Of a DNA stretch of 64,000 bases, positions 34,160 to 45,466 are shown one piece after another (positions within the stretch are counted from its first letter, which is position 1; each line of letters begins with the position of its first letter). The notes below the pieces were generated by a model. The model saw only the letters and a list, made by a program, of their open reading frames with translations. It was not told the DNA's origin and ran no database searches. The position numbers and the translations under genes are program-made. Source of the DNA: Chitinophaga pinensis (lineage in GTDB: Bacteria; Bacteroidota; Bacteroidia; Flavobacteriales_D; Crocinitomicaceae); contig CAMCYF010000002.1 of NCBI GenBank assembly GCA_945883825.1, forward strand, positions 1-64,000. Reading direction: 5' to 3'.

Positions 34160-35434
34160 ATGGAAAAACTATTTTGGATTTTTTATAAAACAAGAAGGAT
34201 TTCAATAGATTCTAGAACTGTAGAAAAAGATTCACTTTTTATAGCTTTAAAAGGCGATCGATTTGATGGAAATCTTTATGCAGAAAAAGCAATAGAAGCT
34301 GGAGCTAAATATGCAATAGTAGAAGACAAATCAATCTCAAATGAAATAAATATATTTTGGGTAGAGAACTCCTTATTATATCTTCAAAAATTAGCAAATT
34401 TTCATCGTTTAAAATTTAACATCCCAATTATTGGAATCACAGGAAGTAATGGTAAAACAAGTACTAAAGAACTAATAAACGCGGTTTTATCTCAAAAATA
34501 CAATGTATTATGTACAAAAGGAAATCTGAATAACCATCTTGGAGTTCCTCTCACCCTACTTCAACTGAATGATAAACATGAGCTTGCAATTATTGAAATG
34601 GGTGCCAATAAACCTGGAGATATTAAAGAATTAGCAGAAATAGCAGAGCCAAACTATGGAATTATAACAAATATTGGTAAAGCACATCTTGAAGGATTTA
34701 TAAATTTTGAAGGTGTTCTAAAAACAAAACTTGAGCTTTTTGATTTTATTTCTTCTTCAAAAGGAGAATTTATAGTAAATGCTGATGATGAAGTATTAAA
34801 TAATGCTACAAAAGATTATTCAAAACGAATGCTATACAGCACTAATAAAAATGCGGCAGTTCAAGGAAAATTAGAGGGATTAACACCGTTTGTTGAACTA
34901 AGTTATACAACAGAAAATTACGAATCCCCCTCCATAACTACTAAAATGATTGGCAATTATAATTTTTATAATTTTTTAGTGGCAATTACTTTTGGACAAA
35001 TTTTTAAAGTCAGTAATGATTTAATAAATGAAGCTATAAGCAATTATGTGCCTACAAATAATCGTTCGCAAGTTTTAAAAACGAATAATAATGAATTGAT
35101 AATTGACTGTTACAATGCGAATCCCTCCAGTATGCTTGCAGCCTTAGAAAGTTTTTTGAAGATGAAAGAAACAAATAAAATTGCTATTCTTGGAGATATG
35201 TTAGAGCTTGGGGAAGAAAGCTTAGCTGAACATAAAAAAATTCTTATTTTCTGTTTTGATAATAATTTAGAGTTTATTACAGTTGGCCCTATTTTTCAAA
35301 GTTTAAATAAAGAAGGTTTTAATTCTATAGAAGGCTATAAAGAATTTCACTCAAAAAACAAGCTAAGTGAAAAAACTATTTTGTTAAAAGGTTCTCGTGG
35401 TATTACCCTTGAACTTTTGATTCCTCATTTATAA
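34160..35434 (+). CDS. murF: UDP-N-acetylmuramoyl-tripeptide--D-alanyl-D-alanine ligase
   Basis: MurF adds D-Ala-D-Ala to the UDP-MurNAc tripeptide, the last cytoplasmic step of the peptidoglycan precursor. The 424-residue protein has ISIDSRTVEKDSLFIALKG near the N-terminus, the ATP loop IIGITGSNGKTSTKEL (about 93-108), NNHLGVPLTLL, and LAIIEMGANKPGDI. The C-terminal domain has DCYNANPSSM and LGDMLELGEES. ATG at 34160 is preferred to a TTG five codons earlier because it fits the promoter spacing and the family N-terminus. Apart from murF, no mur/mra cell-wall cluster surrounds it. Confidence 0.95.
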   Translation: MEKLFWIFYKTRRISIDSRTVEKDSLFIALKGDRFDGNLYAEKAIEAGAKYAIVEDKSISNEINIFWVENSLLYLQKLANFHRLKFNIPIIGITGSNGKTSTKELINAVLSQKYNVLCTKGNLNNHLGVPLTLLQLNDKHELAIIEMGANKPGDIKELAEIAEPNYGIITNIGKAHLEGFINFEGVLKTKLELFDFISSSKGEFIVNADDEVLNNATKDYSKRMLYSTNKNAAVQGKLEGLTPFVELSYTTENYESPSITTKMIGNYNFYNFLVAITFGQIFKVSNDLINEAISNYVPTNNRSQVLKTNNNELIIDCYNANPSSMLAALESFLKMKETNKIAILGDMLELGEESLAEHKKILIFCFDNNLEFITVGPIFQSLNKEGFNSIEGYKEFHSKNKLSEKTILLKGSRGITLELLIPHL

Positions 35435-35441
35435 ATGTCAG

Positions 35442-36524
35442 CTAAGACCCATACATCATTAAGAATGATTTTAGAAATTGATCTATTTCACCATCCATAA
35501 CTCCATCCACATCTGCTGTTTCAGTTCCTGTACGAACATCTTTAACAAGTTTGTAAGGCTGCATAACATAATTTCTAATTTGAGAACCCCATTCAATTTT
35601 CTTTTTTCCTGCCTCTATTTCTGATCTTTTTTCCAATCTTTCACGAAGTTCTAATTCATAAAGTTGAGAGCGCAATAACTGAAGTGCTTTTTCTTTATTC
35701 GCAAGCTGAGAGCGCGATTCAGAGTTTTCAATAATAATTCCTGATGGAGCATGCCTCAAACGAACAGCAGTTTCAACTTTATTGACATTTTGACCACCAG
35801 CACCTCCAGACCGAAAGGTTTCAAAAGAAACATCCGCAGGATTTACATTTATTTCAATATTATCATCTACCAAAGGATAAACATAAACAGAGACAAATGA
35901 GGTGTGTCTCTTTGCATTTGAGTCAAAAGGTGAGATTCTAACAAGTCGATGTACTCCATTTTCACCCTTTAAATAACCAAATGCAAATTCTCCCTCAAAC
36001 TCTAATGTAACTGTTTTAACTCCTGCCACATCACCTTCCTGAAAATTAAGCTCTGTAATTTTACAACCTTTTTTTTCACCCCACATCAAATACATCCTCA
36101 TTAACATTGAAGCCCAATCGCAACTTTCTGTTCCTCCTGCTCCTGCTGTTATTTGAAGAACTGCGCTTAAGGAATCTTCCTCACCAGATAACATGTTTTT
36201 AAGCTCCAAATCCTCTATTTCTTTCAAAATGATTTTATACGACTTATCTAAATCCGCTTCACTTGTCATTCCTTCCTTAACAAACTCATACAATACTTCT
36301 AAATCGTCGACAGAAGCTTTAGATTTATCAAAAGACTCAACCCAGTATTTTAAAATGCGAATAGCCTTCATTTGATCTTCAGCTTTTTTTGGATCATTCC
36401 AAAATGATGGATCTTGTGTTTTTAATTCTGCTTCTTTTAAATGCATTCTCTTCTCATCAATCTTAAGATAAGATTGAATTGCGGTAACTCGATTTGTTAA
36501 ATCTTTGAAATTTTCAATTGTCAT
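35442..36524 (-). CDS. prfB: peptide chain release factor 2
   Basis: RF2 reads UGA and UAA stop codons and triggers peptide release. The 360-residue protein has the stop-codon tripeptide SPF in [15 protein letters not shown] and the catalytic GGQ in [19 protein letters not shown]. The N-terminal coiled domain is intact. The reading frame is continuous: the place where many prfB genes have an in-frame UGA and a programmed +1 shift reads SYLKIDEKR in one frame, so the autoregulatory frameshift is absent. An exact TAAATTTG box ends 4 nt before the ATG. It converges with murF, 7 nt between stops. Confidence 0.95.
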   Translation of the reverse strand: MTIENFKDLTNRVTAIQSYLKIDEKRMHLKEAELKTQDPSFWNDPKKAEDQMKAIRILKYWVESFDKSKASVDDLEVLYEFVKEGMTSEADLDKSYKIILKEIEDLELKNMLSGEEDSLSAVLQITAGAGGTESCDWASMLMRMYLMWGEKKGCKITELNFQEGDVAGVKTVTLEFEGEFAFGYLKGENGVHRLVRISPFDSNAKRHTSFVSVYVYPLVDDNIEINVNPADVSFETFRSGGAGGQNVNKVETAVRLRHAPSGIIIENSESRSQLANKEKALQLLRSQLYELELRERLEKRSEIEAGKKKIEWGSQIRNYVMQPYKLVKDVRTGTETADVDGVMDGEIDQFLKSFLMMYGS

Positions 36525-36528
36525 GATG

Positions 36529-36536
36529 CAAATTTA
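36529..36536 (-). promoter_or_regulatory. TAnnTTTG promoter box for prfB, leaderless spacing
   Basis: TAAATTTG on the minus strand is an exact match and ends 4 nt before the prfB ATG (36524). Confidence 0.55.
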
Positions 36537-36593
36537 AGTATTATCATTTCATAAAGAGTTTATAAAATTGGTCTTTTGAATTACAAAATAATT

Positions 36594-36601
36594 ACATTTG
36601 T
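36594..36601 (+). promoter_or_regulatory. TAnnTTTG promoter box for gcvH
   Basis: TACATTTG is an exact match 15 nt before the gcvH ATG. A TTG at 36569-36571 lies 22 nt upstream and could be the -33 element. Confidence 0.55.
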
Positions 36602-36616
36602 AAAAAGATTCATAAA

Positions 36617-36994
36617 ATGAATGTGCCTGCTAATTTAAAATATACCAAAGACCATGAATGGGTTCTTATAAATGGTGATGAAGCAACAATTGGTATTACT
36701 GAATTTGCTCAAAGCGAGCTTGGTGATATTGTATTCGTAGAAATTGAAACTATCGGTGAAACAATGGAAAAAGAAGCTGTTTTTGGGTCAATTGAAGCAG
36801 TTAAAACTGTTTCTGATTTATTTATGCCTCTTACAGGAGAAATATTTTTATTTAATGAATCCTTAGAAAGTAATCCAGAATTAGTTAATACAGATCCTTA
36901 TGGTGAAGGATGGATGATTAAAGTAAAATATAGTAACATAAATGAACTAGATGCATTATTGGATAAGATAGCTTATGAAGCACTTCTTAATTAA
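36617..36994 (+). CDS. gcvH: glycine cleavage system H protein
   Basis: GcvH is the lipoyl carrier that shuttles the aminomethyl group between the P, T and L proteins of the glycine cleavage system. The 125-residue protein is full length, begins [16 protein letters not shown], and has the lipoylated lysine in [17 protein letters not shown] (about residue 63). No gcvP or gcvT is nearby. It diverges from prfB with a 92-nt gap holding a box for each gene. A TonB gene follows after 35 nt. Confidence 0.97.
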   Translation: MNVPANLKYTKDHEWVLINGDEATIGITEFAQSELGDIVFVEIETIGETMEKEAVFGSIEAVKTVSDLFMPLTGEIFLFNESLESNPELVNTDPYGEGWMIKVKYSNINELDALLDKIAYEALLN

Positions 36995-37029
36995 ATAAAT
37001 ATTTTGTAAATTAAGTAATTTTATAAAAG

Positions 37030-37695
37030 ATGGAAAATAAAAAAAGTAACGAAGCAGATCTTGAGCCAATTCGCTCAAGTTTGTTCATGGTGGGTCTTAA
37101 TTATATAGCAGGTATAGTACTTGCAGCATTTACCTTCCAAACAATCAGTGGTGATAATGGAATGGGAGAATTAAATGAGAAATCTGCTGAAAATGTTTAT
37201 CAGCAAGAAGAAAAAAAGGAAGAAACTCCGCCACCACCTGCTGCAACTGCACAAGTAAATGCTCCACCTCCAGTAACGGAGAATATTGTAGAACAAGAAA
37301 ATACAGAAGAAGAACCAATAACAGTTGTTGAAGTGCCACCAGTTGTTGAAGTTGCTGAGGAAACTATTATTGTTGAAGAAGAAATTATTGAATTTCCAGA
37401 TGTTGAAGCTGAATTTATAGGTGGAGCTCAAGCAATGATGAAATATATTCAACAAAATATTCTATACCCTCCTACATCTATTGAGATGAATGAGCAAGGA
37501 AAAGTTTATTTATCATTTGTGGTAGAAGCTGATGGTAGTATTTCAAATGTCTCTATTGAAAGGGGTGTTAGTAAAGATATTGATAACGAAGCAAAAAGAA
37601 TTGTGCGCAGTATGCCAAAATGGACACCTGGAGAGGCAAAAGGAAAAAAATCTAGAACTAGATGTAGATTGCCTATTAATTTTCAATTGGGTTAA
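37030..37695 (+). CDS. TonB family energy transducer
   Basis: TonB proteins pass proton-motive energy from ExbBD to outer-membrane receptors. The 221-residue protein has one N-terminal membrane span (about 17-38), a Pro/Glu/Val-rich periplasmic linker (PPPPAATAQVNAPPPV, about 61-76, then acidic repeats) and a C-terminal TonB domain (about 120-221) with NILYPPTSIEMNEQGKVYLS and MPKWTPGEAKGKK. This is the classical layout, unlike the glycine-rich TonB-like protein at 8534. It is not next to an exbBD pair. Confidence 0.9.
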   Translation: MENKKSNEADLEPIRSSLFMVGLNYIAGIVLAAFTFQTISGDNGMGELNEKSAENVYQQEEKKEETPPPPAATAQVNAPPPVTENIVEQENTEEEPITVVEVPPVVEVAEETIIVEEEIIEFPDVEAEFIGGAQAMMKYIQQNILYPPTSIEMNEQGKVYLSFVVEADGSISNVSIERGVSKDIDNEAKRIVRSMPKWTPGEAKGKKSRTRCRLPINFQLG

Positions 37696-37708
37696 ATAAT
37701 AAGCAGAT

Positions 37709-38008
37709 TTACCAAGTCCAGCATTCTTTACAGAACTTAGACTCAATTGAAGTTTCTAGTTTATCATCTAATTTATTGAAGAAATCAATTTTTGATAACT
37801 TCTCTAACGAATCTATTGTAACTACAAAACTTTTAAGAGGCATTTTAGAACCTTTATTTGGTAAAATAAACGCAATAGATTTAGATTTCTCATTTTTAAA
37901 ATCCAATATTGCTTTATAATAATATGTTGGAACTGTAACCAAATTTGGACCTATTACAGCTTGTTTAGTTCCCTTTTTATTATAATACCCAAAACAATGA
38001 TAATCGAA
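37709..38008 (-). pseudogene. 5'-truncated remnant of a DNA/RNA non-specific endonuclease
   Basis: The minus-strand frame open from 38008 to a TAA at 37709 encodes about 99 residues with no ATG at its start and a TAG just upstream. It reads IGPNLVTVPTYYYKAILDF, then SIAFILPN, PLKSFVVTIDSLEKL, IDFFNKLDDKLE and a Trp-rich end (CWTW). This order matches, from memory, the C-terminal third of NUC1-type non-specific endonucleases. The catalytic DRGH region, which lies N-terminal in that family, is missing, and gyrB begins 34 nt upstream. It is therefore a decayed fragment. A TTG at 37942 could start a 77-residue product, but that seems unlikely to be functional. Confidence 0.65.
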
Positions 38009-38041
38009 CTAGCTCTAAATTTAAGAATGTAAAAAAGATTT

Positions 38042-40000
<1,959 letters not shown>

Positions 40001-40033
40001 TTATTTAAGCTTCTAATTTTATTTGAAGCATAA

Positions 40034-40041
40034 CAAAAATA
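40034..40041 (-). promoter_or_regulatory. TAnnTTTG promoter box for gyrB
   Basis: TATTTTTG on the minus strand is an exact match 39 nt before the gyrB ATG. No -33 TTG at the usual distance was seen. Confidence 0.45.
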
Positions 40042-40116
40042 AGAATTTTGACTGATTTAAGAGATGTAAAAAATTGTTGAAAGCCTTAACTTATCAACAA
40101 AATATTCACTTTTTAA

Positions 40117-40653
40117 CTATTTATTGATCCATTCAACAATTGATGCATCATCTGGTGCAGTAGACGGTGAAATTACTCGAGCCAAATAGCCATTTTCGTC
40201 CAATAAATATTTTTGGAAATTCCATTCTACTTTATTATCCTTCAATCCATTTAGACTTTTTTTAGTCAAAAATTTATAAACTGGATGTATTTTTTTGCCA
40301 TTTACAGAAATCTTTGACATCATCGGGAAAGTAACACCATAATTTTTTTTGCAAAATTTTGCAATATCTTCATTAGAGCCCGGTTCTTGCATTAAAAAAT
40401 CATTTGCAGGAAAGCCTACGATTACAAAATTTTTCGACTTATACTTAGTATACAATTCTTCCAATTTTTCATATTGAGGAGTTAGACCACAACGTGACGC
40501 GGTATTCACAACCATAATTTTTTTTCCTTTGAGTGAAGAAAAATCAAATTTATTTCCTTCAATGTCTGTTACCACAAATTGATGAATAGACTCAGTAGTT
40601 GAGGAGGAAGATAAGAGCATAGTACTTAAGATAAAAAATAAAAAAGTTTTCAT
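40117..40653 (-). CDS. exported glutathione peroxidase-family protein (Cys type)
   Basis: Gpx-family enzymes reduce peroxides with a Cys or Sec; bacterial Cys forms usually use thioredoxin. The 178-residue protein has a signal peptide (about 1-20), then NTASRCGLTPQYEKLEELY with the peroxidatic Cys (about residue 54). The usual FPCNQF reads FPANDFLMQEPGS, so both the cysteine and the glutamine there are changed. KFCKKNYGVTFPMMSK offers another Cys as resolving residue, and VEWNFQKYLL supplies the Trp and Asn of the active site. It probably acts in the periplasm. No promoter box was recognised. Confidence 0.88.
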   Translation of the reverse strand: MKTFLFFILSTMLLSSSSTTESIHQFVVTDIEGNKFDFSSLKGKKIMVVNTASRCGLTPQYEKLEELYTKYKSKNFVIVGFPANDFLMQEPGSNEDIAKFCKKNYGVTFPMMSKISVNGKKIHPVYKFLTKKSLNGLKDNKVEWNFQKYLLDENGYLARVISPSTAPDDASIVEWINK

Positions 40654-40739
40654 AAATAGAATTTGTAATTATAACAAAGAATTCTTTTTAAAGTTCTCTA
40701 TTATTGGAACATTATTTGTAAAAATACGAATACAATAGT

Positions 40740-41603
40740 ATGAAAATCAAATTACTGTTTTTTCTATTTAATTTAACTAGTCTTTTTTCATTTTCCCAAG
40801 TTAAAATAACAGGAGAGTGGCAAGGAATAATGATTCAAAATGGAGATTCAATTAAGAATAGCAAGCCTGTTTATTTTTCATTTTATCTAGTGAATGGGCT
40901 TTTAGAAGGCAAATTTAGGCAAGAAATTTATGGCGAACCAGCTTATTCTATCGCTCAACTTACAGGTAAATCAAGCTCTAAAAATAAAATCAGCTTTCAA
41001 CTAAAGAATTATTCTAAGAATAACTCCAATCAACTTCATAATTGTTTATTGAACTTTGAACTAGCATACAACGAAAAAAGTGGCTATTTAGAAGGAAAAT
41101 ATATCTGCAAAAAAAACACTCAAGTAAATGGGAAAATTATGCTTTTTAGAGCGCAATTTGAATTTAACGAAACTACATTGAATCTAGTTTCTCACAACTG
41201 GATTGACCGATTTATTTTTGACATAAAAAATGGCATATCATCCCAAGAACGTAGGCTATCCGAATTAAAAGAATTTAAATTTGAATCTATTTATTTTGAA
41301 AGCGATAAATCTATTATAAAAGAGGAATTTGAAGAATATTTAATGAATATCGTAAAAATTTTATTTAGCCATTCTGATATTCGAATAAAAGTTATTGGAA
41401 ATACTGATTCAGATGGGTCAGATGGCTACAATGAAAAACTATCAAAGAAACGCGCTGAAGCAATAATGGAATTTTTACTTAATAATGGTGTCAAAAAAGA
41501 AAGGATTGAATTTGAATTTAGAGGAGAAAAAAAACCGGTAAAATCAAATAAAACAGGAGAAGGAAAGAAAAAAAATAGAAGAGTAGACTTTGAGTTTATC
41601 TAA
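40740..41603 (+). CDS. OmpA-family peptidoglycan-binding protein
   Basis: The 287-residue protein has a signal peptide (about 1-20, FSFSQ), a middle domain of about 130 residues that begins VKITGEWQGIMIQNGDSIK and looks like a beta-rich calycin-type fold, and a C-terminal OmpA domain (about 185-287). The OmpA domain has IYFESDKSIIKEEFEEYLMN, VIGNTDSDGSDGYNEKLSKK and NRRVDFEF, the residues that bind diaminopimelate in this family. It should tether the envelope to peptidoglycan. The function of the middle domain is unknown. It converges with valS. Confidence 0.85.
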   Translation: MKIKLLFFLFNLTSLFSFSQVKITGEWQGIMIQNGDSIKNSKPVYFSFYLVNGLLEGKFRQEIYGEPAYSIAQLTGKSSSKNKISFQLKNYSKNNSNQLHNCLLNFELAYNEKSGYLEGKYICKKNTQVNGKIMLFRAQFEFNETTLNLVSHNWIDRFIFDIKNGISSQERRLSELKEFKFESIYFESDKSIIKEEFEEYLMNIVKILFSHSDIRIKVIGNTDSDGSDGYNEKLSKKRAEAIMEFLLNNGVKKERIEFEFRGEKKPVKSNKTGEGKKKNRRVDFEFI

Positions 41604-41640
41604 TTCTATTTAAAAAAATCTTATTGATTGAGATTACTTT

Positions 41641-44271
41641 TTATTGAACTAAAGAATTTAATTTCTCCTGTAATAAATTTATTTTATTTAGTGCATCTTC
41701 CTCCTTTACTTTTTCACTCGCGACGATTTTTTCTGGGGCACTCGCAATAAAACGCTCGTTTTGCAATTTTCCTTGAACACTTTTTAAGAATCCACGCGTA
41801 TATTCTAATGCTTCTTTTATTTTTTCAATTTCATCAGCAATATCAATGGTTTGTCCAAAAGGAATAAAATATTCATTTCCAGAGACGATAAATGAATTTG
41901 CATTTGGGATTTTTTCAACCTGGTATTCCAAACAAGATAAATTACCCATTTTAATAATAACAGGATCAAATTCTGTTATGGCATCTTTAGATTTACAGAT
42001 AAAAAGTTCTAATTTAACTTTAGTTGCAATGTTATTTTTCTTGCGAATATTTCTGATTTGTGTAATTACCTCTACAGCCTTATCAAAATTTGTTAAAGCT
42101 ATCTGATTAAATGTTTTCACACTTGGCCATTGAGCAAGGATGATGTCGTCACCATCGATTCTTTTTTCAAGTAAATGCCATAATTCTTCAGCAACAAAAG
42201 GAGTAAAAGGCTGCATTAATTTTAGTAATTCTTCAAAAAATTTCTTTGTGCTTAAAATTGTTTTTGAGTCGATTGGTTGTTCGTAGCCGGGTTTAATCAT
42301 TTCAAGATACCACGAACAAAAATCATCCCATACCAACTTATAAATTGACATTAAAGCCTCAGAAATTTTAAATTTGTCAAATAAATCATTGATTTCTGCA
42401 AGGATTTTTTGAAAGCGATTTTCAAACCATGAGATGGCTATTATTGAAGATTGAGGTTGTTCTATTTCGCGAACTTCCCATGAAGAAACCAAGCGATAAG
42501 CGTTCCAAACTTTATTCGTAAAATTTCTACCTTGTTCGCATTGTGAGCTATCAAAAGGTAAATCATTTCCTGCCGGGGAAGAAATCAAAACGCCAACCCT
42601 TACGCCGTCAGCACCAAACTGTTGAATTAAATCAAGAGGATCCGGAGAATTCCCCAAAGACTTCGACATTTTACGCCCTAATTTATCGCGAACAATTCCC
42701 GTATAATATACATTTTTAAAGGGCAAAGCACCCATATATTCATAACCTGCAATTATCATTCTTCCTACCCAAAAAAACATTATTTCTGGAGCAGTAACCA
42801 AATCATTTGTTGGATAATAGTAATTTATTTCTGGATTTTTTGGCTGTGTAAGTCCATTAAAAACAGAAATAGGCCATAGCCAACTTGAGAACCAAGTGTC
42901 TAAAACATCTTCATCTTGTCTAACTTGATTTTCAAGAATTAATTTTCCAGATTTCTCACTTGCTAATTGCGCTGCTTCAGCAGCTGTTTTTGCAACAACA
43001 AAATCATTTAATCCCGTTCCAAAATACCATGCTGGAATTCGATGTCCCCACCAAAGTTGACGAGAAATACACCAATCCTTAACATTTTCCATCCAATGGC
43101 GATAGGTATTTTTAAACTTTTCAGGATGAAACTGAATATTTCCATTCATTACATTTTCCAAGGCTGGCTTCGACAATTCTTTCATATCTAAGAACCATTG
43201 CAATGATAATTTGGGTTCAATAACGGCATTTGTTCGCTCAGAAAAACCAACTTTATTGATATAATCCTCCGTTTTTACCAAATAACCTTTATCGTGTAAT
43301 TCTTTCTCAATAAGCTTTCTAACCTCAAAACGATCAATCCCTTCATAATGCAATCCGTAACTATTCAAGGTTCCATTTTCATTGAAAACATCAATAATTT
43401 CCATATTGAACTTCTTTCCAATTTCATAATCATTTATATCATGAGCTGGAGTTATTTTTAAGCAGCCAGTACCAAATTCAATATCAACATAATCATCTGC
43501 AACAACCGGTATTTCTCGATTAATTAAAGGAACGATTACCATTTTGCCATGTAAATGTTTGTAGCGATGGTCGTTCGGATTCACACAAATACCTGTATCG
43601 CCTAATATTGTTTCAGGTCTTGTTGTAGCAACAGTAAGCCATTCATCTACACTATCTTTGACTTTATATCTCAGATAAAACAAGCGTGAATTAACTTCTT
43701 TGTAAATCACTTCCTCATCAGAAACTGCAGTTAGTGCCTCAGGATCCCAATTAACCATTCGAACACCGCGGTAAATTTTTCCTTTTTGAAATAAATCAAT
43801 AAATACATTTTCAACAGACTCAGAATACTCTTTATCCATAGTAAAATGTGTGCGTTCCCAATCGCATGAAGCGCCTAATTTCTTTAGTTGTTCAAGAATA
43901 ATTCCACCATGTTTTTCTTTCCACTCAAATGCATGGCTTAAAAACTCTTCGCGTGTCAAATCACTTTTAGAAATTCCTTCTTGCTTAAGCTTCTGGACCA
44001 CTTTTGCTTCTGTGGCAATTGACGCGTGATCTGTTCCAGGAACCCAGCAAGCATTTTTTCCAAGCATACGAGCTCTTCGAACCAATACATCTTGAATTGT
44101 ATTATTCAACATATGCCCCATGTGTAAAACTCCCGTTACATTTGGAGGAGGAATAACAATCGTATACGGTTCTCTTTCATCAGGAGTTGAATGAAAGTAA
44201 TTTTTGTCGATCCAATGCTTATACCATCTTTCTTCCGCTTTGCTTGAGTCGTACGTTTTCGGGGTTTCCAT
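41641..44271 (-). CDS. valS: valyl-tRNA synthetase
   Basis: ValRS charges tRNA-Val and edits threonyl mistakes. The 876-residue class I enzyme has the HIGH-type motif as [16 protein letters not shown] (about 40-55), the CP1 editing domain with [17 protein letters not shown] (about 218-234), and KMSKS in [15 protein letters not shown] (about 533). An anticodon-binding domain follows, and the C-terminal coiled coil (about 810-876) ends EKLNSLVQ. An exact TATCTTTG box lies 17 nt before the ATG. It diverges from pyrE. Confidence 0.97.
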   Translation of the reverse strand: METPKTYDSSKAEERWYKHWIDKNYFHSTPDEREPYTIVIPPPNVTGVLHMGHMLNNTIQDVLVRRARMLGKNACWVPGTDHASIATEAKVVQKLKQEGISKSDLTREEFLSHAFEWKEKHGGIILEQLKKLGASCDWERTHFTMDKEYSESVENVFIDLFQKGKIYRGVRMVNWDPEALTAVSDEEVIYKEVNSRLFYLRYKVKDSVDEWLTVATTRPETILGDTGICVNPNDHRYKHLHGKMVIVPLINREIPVVADDYVDIEFGTGCLKITPAHDINDYEIGKKFNMEIIDVFNENGTLNSYGLHYEGIDRFEVRKLIEKELHDKGYLVKTEDYINKVGFSERTNAVIEPKLSLQWFLDMKELSKPALENVMNGNIQFHPEKFKNTYRHWMENVKDWCISRQLWWGHRIPAWYFGTGLNDFVVAKTAAEAAQLASEKSGKLILENQVRQDEDVLDTWFSSWLWPISVFNGLTQPKNPEINYYYPTNDLVTAPEIMFFWVGRMIIAGYEYMGALPFKNVYYTGIVRDKLGRKMSKSLGNSPDPLDLIQQFGADGVRVGVLISSPAGNDLPFDSSQCEQGRNFTNKVWNAYRLVSSWEVREIEQPQSSIIAISWFENRFQKILAEINDLFDKFKISEALMSIYKLVWDDFCSWYLEMIKPGYEQPIDSKTILSTKKFFEELLKLMQPFTPFVAEELWHLLEKRIDGDDIILAQWPSVKTFNQIALTNFDKAVEVITQIRNIRKKNNIATKVKLELFICKSKDAITEFDPVIIKMGNLSCLEYQVEKIPNANSFIVSGNEYFIPFGQTIDIADEIEKIKEALEYTRGFLKSVQGKLQNERFIASAPEKIVASEKVKEEDALNKINLLQEKLNSLVQ

Positions 44272-44288
44272 AATAATAATTCTGCTTA

Positions 44289-44296
44289 CAAAGATA
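44289..44296 (-). promoter_or_regulatory. TAnnTTTG promoter box for valS
   Basis: TATCTTTG on the minus strand is an exact match 17 nt before the valS ATG, with a TTG about 22 nt further upstream. Confidence 0.55.
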
Positions 44297-44402
44297 GTAA
44301 AATAGGGCTTATTTTAAACAATAAAAATTCAATAGCTTTAATCTGAATTAAAAGAAATTGAGTTTGATAAAGTAAATTAGTCATTGATCAATAAATACTT
44401 CC

Positions 44403-44410
44403 TATTTTTG
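44403..44410 (+). promoter_or_regulatory. TAnnTTTG promoter for pyrE, leaderless spacing
   Basis: TATTTTTG is an exact match ending 4 nt before the pyrE ATG. A TTG at 44384-44386 lies 16 nt upstream, giving a good two-part promoter. The transcript should have essentially no leader. Confidence 0.6.
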
Positions 44411-44414
44411 CAGC

Positions 44415-45062
44415 ATGATTGAAAACAAAGAGACCGCTTTAAAAGTGGCAGAACTTCTTCTTCAAGTAAAAGCTGTAAAACTTCAACCCAAAAACCCGTT
44501 TAGTTGGGCTTCAGGATGGAAATCACCCATTTATTGTGATAACCGAGTAACATTATCTCATCCTGGAGTAAGAACCCATATCAGACAAGCATTTTGTGAA
44601 ATTATTGTTTTAAGATTTGGCAAACCTGATGTAATAGCAGGTGTTGCGACAGGTGGTATTCCTCAAGGAGTTTTAGTAGCTCAGGAATTAGGCTTACCCT
44701 TTATTTATGTTCGAAGTACTGCTAAAGAACACGGAATGGGCAATACAGTTGAAGGTTCATTTCAAAAAGGCCAACGTGTTGTATTAATTGAAGATTTGAT
44801 TTCTACGGGAGGAAGTAGCATCAAAGCTATTAATGCACTTAGAGATGGAGGATTAGATGTGAAAGGTCTTGCTGCAATCTTTACTTACGGGTTCAAACTT
44901 GCTGAGGAAAATTTTAGTAAAGTAGAATGCCCAATTTTAACATTAACAGATTATGCTGTATTAATTGAACAAGCACTCAACTCAAATTACATATCTCAAG
45001 ATGATTTAGTACAGCTTCAAAGTTGGAGAGAAAACCCATCAACTTGGATGCAAGAGGATTAA
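44415..45062 (+). CDS. pyrE: orotate phosphoribosyltransferase
   Basis: PyrE makes OMP from orotate and PRPP in pyrimidine synthesis. The 215-residue protein has FSWASGWKSPIYCDNRVTLS (about 28-47), GVATGGIPQGVLVA (about 76-89), the flexible-loop YVRSTAKEHG and the PRPP loop VVLIEDLISTGGSSIKAI (about 119-136). It is transcribed away from valS. The next gene follows 2 nt after its stop. Confidence 0.97.
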   Translation: MIENKETALKVAELLLQVKAVKLQPKNPFSWASGWKSPIYCDNRVTLSHPGVRTHIRQAFCEIIVLRFGKPDVIAGVATGGIPQGVLVAQELGLPFIYVRSTAKEHGMGNTVEGSFQKGQRVVLIEDLISTGGSSIKAINALRDGGLDVKGLAAIFTYGFKLAEENFSKVECPILTLTDYAVLIEQALNSNYISQDDLVQLQSWRENPSTWMQED

Positions 45063-45064
45063 TA

Positions 45065-45466
45065 ATGGACTTAAAAAGTGATAAAGTAGCAATTTCAGCA
45101 TCTATAGAGGATGTTCATGCATTTTTATCCGACGCAAGAAATCTTGAGCTTATTTTACCCCATGATAAAATTTCTGATTTTAAATCCGATGAAAATCAAT
45201 GTTCGTTTAAAGTTCAGGGGGCAATTATTATTTCTCTTATTCAAAATGGTTCTGAAGCCACAAAAATTTTCTTAAAATCAGGAGAGAAGTCACCTTTTCC
45301 ATTTAAATTAACAGTAAATCTAGAGGGTAAAGGACTGAAGACCGAGGGCTTCATTGAATTTGATGGGGAAGTAAATTCATTTCTAAAAATGATGGTAGAA
45401 AAACCACTCCAAGCTCTTTTTAACTTCATGTCGCATAAGCTAGAAGAGCATTTTAACAATACTTGA
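45065..45466 (+). CDS. SRPBCC-like (START-fold) small protein
   Basis: This 133-residue protein shows the SRPBCC/CoxG-like pattern: an initial strand (KSDKVAISASIEDVHAFLSD, with the typical ASIEDVxxFLxD helix), a long run of strands, and a long C-terminal helix (FLKMMVEKPLQALFNFMSHK). Such folds bind hydrophobic ligands, but no ligand can be named. ATG at 45065 lies 2 nt after the pyrE stop; an upstream start would overlap pyrE by 40 nt and add unconserved residues. It is probably co-transcribed with pyrE. It overlaps the convergent birA by 14 nt. Confidence 0.65.
   Translation: MDLKSDKVAISASIEDVHAFLSDARNLELILPHDKISDFKSDENQCSFKVQGAIIISLIQNGSEATKIFLKSGEKSPFPFKLTVNLEGKGLKTEGFIEFDGEVNSFLKMMVEKPLQALFNFMSHKLEEHFNNT

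Noticed and set aside
41617-41648. Possible terminator between the OmpA-like gene and valS
   Set aside because: The stem AATCT/AGATT has only five AT-rich pairs and a nine-nt loop; too weak to call.
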